Shown here one piece after another: positions 4,883 through 8,454 of a stretch of DNA of 8,454 nt (within the stretch, counting starts at the first letter, position 1; the number at the start of each line of letters is the position of its first letter). The position numbers were made by a program, and so were the translations under genes. The stretch lies in assembly GCA_016783355.1 (NCBI GenBank), contig JADHWR010000050.1:1-8454 (forward strand). The letters are read 5' to 3'. The notes below the pieces were generated by a model that was not told the origin of the DNA, did not search any database, and was given only the letters and a program-made list of their open reading frames with translations. Source of the stretch: Candidatus Omnitrophota bacterium (GTDB lineage: Bacteria > Omnitrophota > Gorgyraeia > Gygaellales > JAHJCI01).

Positions 4883-5661
4883 GGAGATAATAATAAATGA
4901 AGGAGGAGAATGTGAAAAAATATTTTGTGACAATTTTATTTCTTTTTTGTATTTTTGTGCAATATGTCCATGCACAGCAAAAGTCTCTGGAAACTTTAAA
5001 TAAAGAAACATTGGCCCTTTTCAAACAAAAGAAATACGATGAGGCAATAGAATTATCCCAAAAAGCTTTGGCAATTTCAAAAGAAAAATTTGGAGATGAG
5101 CATATTGAAACAACCCGATTTCTAAATAATTTGGGTGTTCTTTTAATAGTTGAAGGAAACTACCAACAAGCTAAATCAAAGTTAGAAAAAGCATTTGCAA
5201 TTAGAAAGAATGTATTAGAATTAGAAAAAGATACTATTGAAACTATGTATAATTTAGCTGTATTCTATGCTTATGAAGGGAATTATCAAAAATCATCTAC
5301 ATTAGCCAAAATGGTTACTATGTATCATAAAAATAAGGTTATATCTCAAACATTATATGGAAGCATGATGGATTTATATAATCAGAAACAAAAATATCCT
5401 ATGATTAATCCCCTTTTGAATATTAGAAACAACCAATTTGCTATAGAACCCCACAATATTATTAAAGCATTGGAAAGTTTAAAAGCATTGTATGAAAAGT
5501 CGGATGATAGAACGCAAATACAACAGATAGAAAATTACATCAAGGAAATAAAACGGTATAATTAATTAAAAATCATCTAACAACTTCATGCAGCGGACTC
5601 TACTTCGCTCTCCTATATGGGAACGATGGTAGAGCTTCGTAGAAGCCGCTGATTTCGAATG
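4877..5661 (+). mobile_element. Gene cassette 1 (exported TPR protein)
   Basis: A 785-bp cassette running from TTAGAT at the attI junction to the G of the attC1 core GTTAGAC. It carries one gene close to the leading edge and an attC beginning 10 nt after the stop codon, the compact layout typical of integron cassettes. No internal promoter is needed, because Pc lies just upstream. Its base composition is visibly more A+T-rich than the flanking chromosomal genes, which fits foreign origin. Confidence 0.85.
4912..5565 (+). CDS. Exported tetratricopeptide-repeat protein, cassette-borne
   Basis: A 217-residue protein of unknown function. The GTG at 4912 is preferred over the in-frame ATG at 4897, because AGGAGG (4901-4906) lies 5 nt before the GTG and would otherwise be inside the gene. 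From GTG the product begins with a classic signal peptide: two lysines, a hydrophobic run (about 4-19) and VHA|QQ, a likely signal-peptidase I site after residue 21. The mature part has about three TPR units at roughly 29-61, 67-102 and 108-142 (KYDEAIELSQKAL, GNYQQAKSKLEKAF, GNYQKSSTLAKM), of the type seen in kinesin-light-chain-like TPR proteins. The C-terminal third has no recognised motif. TPRs bind other proteins, so a periplasmic or outer-surface scaffold is plausible, but no enzyme domain is seen. It is the first cassette, under Pc. Confidence 0.85.
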   Translation: MKKYFVTILFLFCIFVQYVHAQQKSLETLNKETLALFKQKKYDEAIELSQKALAISKEKFGDEHIETTRFLNNLGVLLIVEGNYQQAKSKLEKAFAIRKNVLELEKDTIETMYNLAVFYAYEGNYQKSSTLAKMVTMYHKNKVISQTLYGSMMDLYNQKQKYPMINPLLNIRNNQFAIEPHNIIKALESLKALYEKSDDRTQIQQIENYIKEIKRYN

Positions 5662-5667
5662 TTAGAC
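5575..5667 (+). other. attC site of cassette 1
   Basis: A 93-nt imperfect palindrome. The outer core boxes are ATCTAAC (5575-5581) and GTTAGAC (5661-5667); inner boxes CAGCGG and CCGCTG pair. The left shoulder AACttCATgCAGCGGAC and right shoulder GCCGCTGATTTCGAA are nearly the same as in attC2, while the centre differs and contains CTCTAC/GTAGAG. The site begins 10 nt past the TPR stop. Confidence 0.9.
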
Positions 5668-5692
5668 ATATATATATATTTTAAAAATACTC

Positions 5693-5716
5693 TTGACATT
5701 ACGTACGTTATATGAT
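5693..5716 (+). promoter_or_regulatory. Candidate promoter/operator of the toxin-antitoxin pair
   Basis: TTGACA (5693-5698) is a perfect -35 box and TATGAT (5711-5716) resembles a -10, but they are only 12 nt apart, so the true -10 is uncertain. The palindrome ACGTACGT (5701-5708) lies between them. YefM/Phd antitoxins repress their own operons through short palindromes, so this is a candidate operator. Confidence 0.4.
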
Positions 5717-5742
5717 ACGCTTTTAATGGAGGTGATTTAAAA

Positions 5743-5985
5743 ATGGCAACGCTTACAGCAAGCGAAGCAAGAGTCAGGATGTATAAATTATTAGATAAAG
5801 CAGCTGAATCTCACGAACCTATTCAGATTACCGGCAAAAGACATAATGCCATTTTGATTGCAGAAGAGGATTGGCGTGCAATCCAGGAAACATTATACCT
5901 ACTTTCAATTCCAGGAATGAGGGAATCTATCCGGCAAGGGTTAAAGACTCCTCTTAAGAAGTGTAGTAAGAGACTAAAGTGGTAG
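5743..5985 (+). CDS. Type II antitoxin, Phd/YefM family
   Basis: An 80-residue antitoxin that should neutralise the toxin encoded just downstream and, with it, repress the operon. The sequence fits the YefM/Axe branch throughout: MATLTASEARVRMYKLLDKA (1-20) for the DNA-binding N-terminus, EPIQITGKRHNAILIAEEDW (25-44), then ETLYLLSIPGMRESIRQG (49-66), and a C-terminal TPLKKCSKRLKW tail that would wrap the toxin. Many relatives end in an acidic CSEELDW-like tail; here it is strongly basic (KKCSKRLKW), which is odd for a toxin-binding segment. ATG at 5743 follows GGAGGTGA (5728-5735) at 7 nt, almost perfectly complementary to 16S rRNA. The stop codon overlaps the toxin start. Confidence 0.93.
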   Translation: MATLTASEARVRMYKLLDKAAESHEPIQITGKRHNAILIAEEDWRAIQETLYLLSIPGMRESIRQGLKTPLKKCSKRLKW

Positions 5986-6245
5986 GTTGGAAGCTCGTTT
6001 ATATAAAACAAGCACAAAAAGACGCAAAAAAGCTTTCCGCTGCAGGTTTGCGCCCAAAAGCAGAAGCCATTCTTGAAATCCTAAAGAATAATCCATTTCA
6101 AACTCCCCCTCCTTTTGAAAAATTAGTAGGTGATCTAAAAGGAGCTTATTCTCGCAGGATAAATATTCAACACCGCCTTGTTTATCAAGTTATAAAACGA
6201 TATAAGACGGTGAAAGTTATTCGAATGTGGACCCACTATGAATAA
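5979..6245 (+). CDS. Type II toxin, Txe/YoeB family mRNA interferase
   Basis: An 88-residue RelE-fold ribonuclease of the Txe/YoeB family, which cleaves mRNA at the ribosomal A site. Residues matching the E. coli YoeB catalytic set are present: E47 (PPPFEKLVGDL), R66 (SRRINIQHRLVYQ) and H86-Y87 near the C-terminus (RMWTHYE), so it looks active. The start is GTG at 5979, overlapping the last 7 nt of the antitoxin gene (GTGGTAG), which implies translational coupling that keeps antitoxin ahead of toxin. No separate Shine-Dalgarno sequence is visible. attC2 begins 22 nt after the stop. The pair would kill or arrest cells that lose the cassette. Confidence 0.94.
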   Translation: MVGWKLVYIKQAQKDAKKLSAAGLRPKAEAILEILKNNPFQTPPPFEKLVGDLKGAYSRRINIQHRLVYQVIKRYKTVKVIRMWTHYE

Positions 6246-6267
6246 TCGTAACAAAAATATAAATATT

Positions 6268-6343
6268 GTCTAACAACTCAATCCAGCGGACCTGACTACG
6301 CGCCTTCGGCGCTTCGCCAGGCCGCTGATTTCGAACGTTATAG
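6268..6343 (+). other. attC site of cassette 2
   Basis: A 76-nt site with core boxes GTCTAAC (6268-6274) and GTTATAG (6337-6343). The inner arms CAGCGGACCTG (6284-6294) and CAGGCCGCTG pair perfectly except for one unpaired A, the kind of extrahelical base that sets strand choice by integron integrases. The tip is a tight GCGCC-TTC-GGCGC hairpin. The last box departs from GTTRRRY at two bases, as expected where the array meets chromosomal DNA. Confidence 0.92.
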
Positions 6344-6524
6344 CACAATTAAATCAACGCGTTGATACTTAACAAAATCCTATTTTAGGTATAACATTAT
6401 GGTAATTAAAATTCCAAAATGGATCTCAAACTCGCAGGAGTAGGATAGGTTTTAGTTCTTTCGTTGATAAAAGTAGAATTTTAGGCAGGTGACTGTCAAA
6501 GTTGCATCAGCTCAGAGGATATCC
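6344..6524. other. Non-coding stretch between integron end and dinG
   Basis: There is no supportable gene or attC here. It holds the perfect 14-nt palindrome ATCAACGCGTTGAT (6353-6366), which could be an operator or repeat, and a 14-codon open frame from ATG at 6399 with no ribosome-binding site. The helicase gene ends convergently at 6525; only a small GGATATCC palindrome lies just past its stop, so no terminator is called. Confidence 0.6.
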
Positions 6525-8123
6525 CTAATTTAAAAAGAAGCTCTCCACCTCTTCTAATCTTGAGGCTTGTTGGCAATGAGGCAGCGCTCCTAAGAAACTC
6601 CTTCCATAAAACCTAGTTTTAATCCTGGGATCAAGTATAGCTACCACTCCAATGTCAAACTTTGTCCTAATCAGCCGACCAAAGCCTTGACGAAGCATAA
6701 TCGTCGCCTGAGGAATTTGATAATCAAGAAAGGGATCTTTATTTTGCGAACGCATCAATTCCATCCTTGCCTCAATAACTGGGTCATCAGGCACAGCAAA
6801 GGGAAGTTTAGTAATAATTACACATTCAAGGGGTCTTCCAGGAACATCTACGCCCTGCCAAAATGTATTTGTGCCCAAAAGAACTGAATGACTCTTAATT
6901 TTAAATCTCTCCAAAAGTTTATAACGCGGGGCATCACCCTGCTTTAAAATAGCGAAATCATTCAAATCCTGTTTAAGGGCATTATTAGCTATATCGAGCA
7001 TCTTGTAACTAGTAAATAGAACAAAGGTTCTTCCCTGCATAACCAAAAGGATTCTCTTAATCTCGTCAATTGCCTCTTTTTGAAAGGATTCAAATTCTCT
7101 ATTTGGGTCAGGCAGATTTTGGGGGATATAAATAATGACTTGGTTGCTATAGTCAAAAGGAGAGCTTAATAACAGCTCTCCTGCTTCTGCCTCTTTTATC
7201 CCCAGAGATTTCTTTATAAACGCGAAATTCCCGTTTGTGCTTAAGGTAGCGGAGGTAAAAACAATTAACTTAATCTTGTTCAAAACCCTCTGCCTAAACT
7301 CCCCTGAGGTATCTATAGGCGCAGCATGCAAACTATACTTAGGCCTTCTTGACCTTTCTAAGATTTCTACCCAATAGACATATCCATCTAAGGCTTGATT
7401 GATAATTGCCTGGAGCCCTAAATTTATCTCTTTGCCCCGTGAAATATACGACTTAATCTGGAGTTTATCCTCCTGGTCTTTAAGATCATCTAAAAGCTCA
7501 GTTAGGAGTGAAAGCAGGCTTGATATTGGCTCTTTTAGATGATTAAGAATGAAATTTCTGGTTCTTATTCTTTGAACCTTTGATTCCTTGCCGAACTTAG
7601 AGATTAACTCAGAAAAGAATGTTTGGCTAACAGCCCTTGACTTATTTAGAGCCTCCTCGATCTCATCTGCCTTGCTTCGGTTTATTCTTTTTATTCTATT
7701 TAAGAATCCTTTGCCTGACTGGGGATTAAAGATTGAATCAAAAAAATAGCTGATCTTAAAATTGGTTATCTCTACGCCTAAATATTCTGTAGCAACATCC
7801 TCCAGGGTATGCGTCTCGTCAAAAACCACAGCCTCAAAATTAGGTAAGACCCTACCGCCAGAGACCAGATTCGCAAAAAATAAGTGATGATTGACTACTA
7901 AGATATGGACATTATCTTGCCTTAGCCTTGCCTTATTGTAAAAGCAATCCTTTCTATATAAGCATCTTCTCCCCAAACAAAGATCGCTCTCTCGGCATAT
8001 CTTAGCCCAAGTCGTATCTTTTGGCTCAAAGTCTAAATCTGTAATAACGCCGCTTTCGGTTTCCTCAAGCCAGCGGTTGATTCGCTGAATTTGCGCAAGC
8101 TCTCTCTGTTTCGAATAGATCAT
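6525..8123 (-). CDS. dinG: DinG-family ATP-dependent DNA helicase, C-terminal fragment (frameshifted)
   Basis: The main part of an XPD/DinG-type 5'-3' helicase with an iron-sulfur domain, which unwinds structured DNA and R-loops in repair. The 532-codon frame shows three of the four cluster cysteines (C49, C54, C60 in DLCLGRRCLYRKDC), the Walker B motif FDETHTLEDV (101-110; DETH where DEAH is usual), TSATLSTNG, TFVLFTSYKM, NTFWQGVDVPGRP and the motif VI segment QGFGRLIRTKFD. The ATG at 8123 is only the first one in this frame, not the real start: upstream motifs continue in another frame at 8065-8454. Together the parts give about 640 residues, close to DinG/YoaA. Either the gene is recently broken, or a 2-nt error or slippage occurred at 8100-8107. 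Confidence 0.9.
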   Translation of the reverse strand: MIYSKQRELAQIQRINRWLEETESGVITDLDFEPKDTTWAKICRESDLCLGRRCLYRKDCFYNKARLRQDNVHILVVNHHLFFANLVSGGRVLPNFEAVVFDETHTLEDVATEYLGVEITNFKISYFFDSIFNPQSGKGFLNRIKRINRSKADEIEEALNKSRAVSQTFFSELISKFGKESKVQRIRTRNFILNHLKEPISSLLSLLTELLDDLKDQEDKLQIKSYISRGKEINLGLQAIINQALDGYVYWVEILERSRRPKYSLHAAPIDTSGEFRQRVLNKIKLIVFTSATLSTNGNFAFIKKSLGIKEAEAGELLLSSPFDYSNQVIIYIPQNLPDPNREFESFQKEAIDEIKRILLVMQGRTFVLFTSYKMLDIANNALKQDLNDFAILKQGDAPRYKLLERFKIKSHSVLLGTNTFWQGVDVPGRPLECVIITKLPFAVPDDPVIEARMELMRSQNKDPFLDYQIPQATIMLRQGFGRLIRTKFDIGVVAILDPRIKTRFYGRSFLGALPHCQQASRLEEVESFFLN

Positions 8124-8454
8124 AATTATGCCCCTGGTTAAGCCTTCTTAAACAAAGATAATTCTGTCCACCTAAACACAGACTAAACTCAAAATCAACG
8201 CCCAATATTCTTTGCAGAAAAGGCAAATCTTTTTTTACCAGTTGCTCCTGCAAGGTCTTGGTATAGGTAGAGATAACTACCTTTTTATTAAATGTCGTTG
8301 ACCATACAATAAAAGGGACTAGATAACTCAGGCTCTTTCCCACACCTGTGCCTGCCTCAACCAAAAGATACCTATTTAACTGAATCGCCTCCTGAATAGC
8401 ATTGGCCATTTGAATCTGCTGGGGCCGAAATTCATAATTTGGCAAATGACTAGC
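8065..8454 (-). CDS. dinG: DinG-family helicase, N-terminal fragment (5' partial, frameshifted)
   Basis: The N-terminal part of the same helicase, cut by the window edge. It has the start-of-domain motif YEFRPQQIQMANAI (8436-8395), the Walker A motif VEAGTGVGKS, motif Ia-type VVISTYTKTLQEQL and NYLCLRRL, whose cysteine is the first of the four cluster ligands. In-frame TTG at 8443-8445 is the first start-type codon, but the frame is open to the edge (ASHL before PNYEF), so the true start or a further N-terminal domain probably lies outside the window. After FETER the frame leaves the family sequence and stops at 8065; adding one AG at 8100-8107 would join FETERELAQIQRINRW and continue into the other fragment. 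Confidence 0.85.
   Translation of the reverse strand, partial: ASHLPNYEFRPQQIQMANAIQEAIQLNRYLLVEAGTGVGKSLSYLVPFIVWSTTFNKKVVISTYTKTLQEQLVKKDLPFLQRILGVDFEFSLCLGGQNYLCLRRLNQGHNYDLFETERACANSANQPLA
8100..8107. repeat. (CT)4 dinucleotide tract at the dinG frameshift
   Basis: CTCTCTCT, read as (AG)4 in the gene, lies in the overlap of the two helicase frames. A tract one unit longer would restore a continuous frame, so slippage, a true mutation or an assembly error here is the simplest cause of the split. Confidence 0.7.

Larger units (their letters stand above)
5662..6337 (+). mobile_element. Gene cassette 2 (toxin-antitoxin)
   Basis: A 676-bp cassette from TTAGAC after attC1 to the G of the attC2 end box. 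Its leading GTTAGAC is exactly complementary to the first core box of attC2 (GTCTAAC, 6268-6274), which confirms the boundaries. It carries an antitoxin-toxin pair with its own promoter-like region; toxin-antitoxin cassettes are known to stabilise chromosomal integron arrays. Confidence 0.87.
3265..6343. mobile_element. Chromosomal integron: integrase, attI region and two gene cassettes
   Basis: It has every part of a working integron: an integron-type tyrosine recombinase on the minus strand, a divergent intergenic region with integrase and cassette promoters, an attI-cassette junction at 4876, and two plus-strand cassettes ending in attC sites at 5575-5667 and 6268-6343. The housekeeping neighbours and absence of transposition genes argue for a sedentary chromosomal integron. 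The array is short; no third attC was found before the helicase gene. Confidence 0.92.

Noticed and set aside
4836..5024. Minus-strand 62-codon frame over the attI region and cassette 1
   Set aside because: It overlaps the promoter/attI region and the signal peptide of the TPR gene and has no family match.
6399..6443. 14-codon frame beginning MVIKIPKW
   Set aside because: No Shine-Dalgarno sequence and too short to judge; it is noted only in the non-coding entry.
6344..6450. Possible third cassette or degenerate attC after attC2 (GTATAAC at 6388)
   Set aside because: The distance is only about 50 bp, no inner arms pair, and the box is not the complement of GTTATAG.

Overview
The window looks like chromosome from an uncultivated Gram-negative-type bacterium with an A+T-rich genome. 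Dense nested palindromic repeats (including the 20-nt palindrome CCTGCCTGCCGGCAGGCAGG, ACGCAGAT/ATCTGCG arrays and CCCCGTTAG...CTAACGGGG elements) and the style of the proteins suggest a candidate-phylum lineage such as Omnitrophota. That placement is an inference from memory, not a search result.

Layout. 1-532 is non-coding and almost wholly made of palindromic repeats, some inserted inside others. 533-3184 holds three minus-strand housekeeping genes: an AzgA-type NCS2 purine permease (533-1855), queH for queuosine synthesis (2011-2571) and a flavoredoxin-like flavin reductase (2639-3184). 3265-6343 is a complete integron: a long-form integron integrase on the minus strand (3265-4692), a divergent control/attI region (4693-4876) with near-consensus promoters for integrase and cassettes, and two plus-strand cassettes, each ending in an attC site. 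Cassette 1 encodes an exported TPR protein; cassette 2 encodes a YefM/Txe-type toxin-antitoxin pair. The part of each attC that comes from its own cassette is exactly complementary to that cassette's first bases, which supports the boundaries. 6344-6524 is non-coding. 6525-8454 is a minus-strand DinG-family helicase, cut by the window edge at its 5' end and split by a frameshift at an (AG)4 tract.

The most unusual signal is a family of small palindromic elements that inserted into other sequences with short direct duplications. One 113-bp copy sits inside the integrase gene. With its TTTA duplication it adds exactly 39 codons with no stop, in the linker between the N-terminal extension and the core-binding domain. 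Another copy lies in the repeat array between queH and the permease and itself contains a second, TTA-flanked element. Two more copies of that second element lie in tandem at 116-204, inside a larger repeat whose uninterrupted sister copy at 334-420 shows the empty site. The window therefore records at least three layers of insertion, one of which lengthened a protein without breaking its reading frame.
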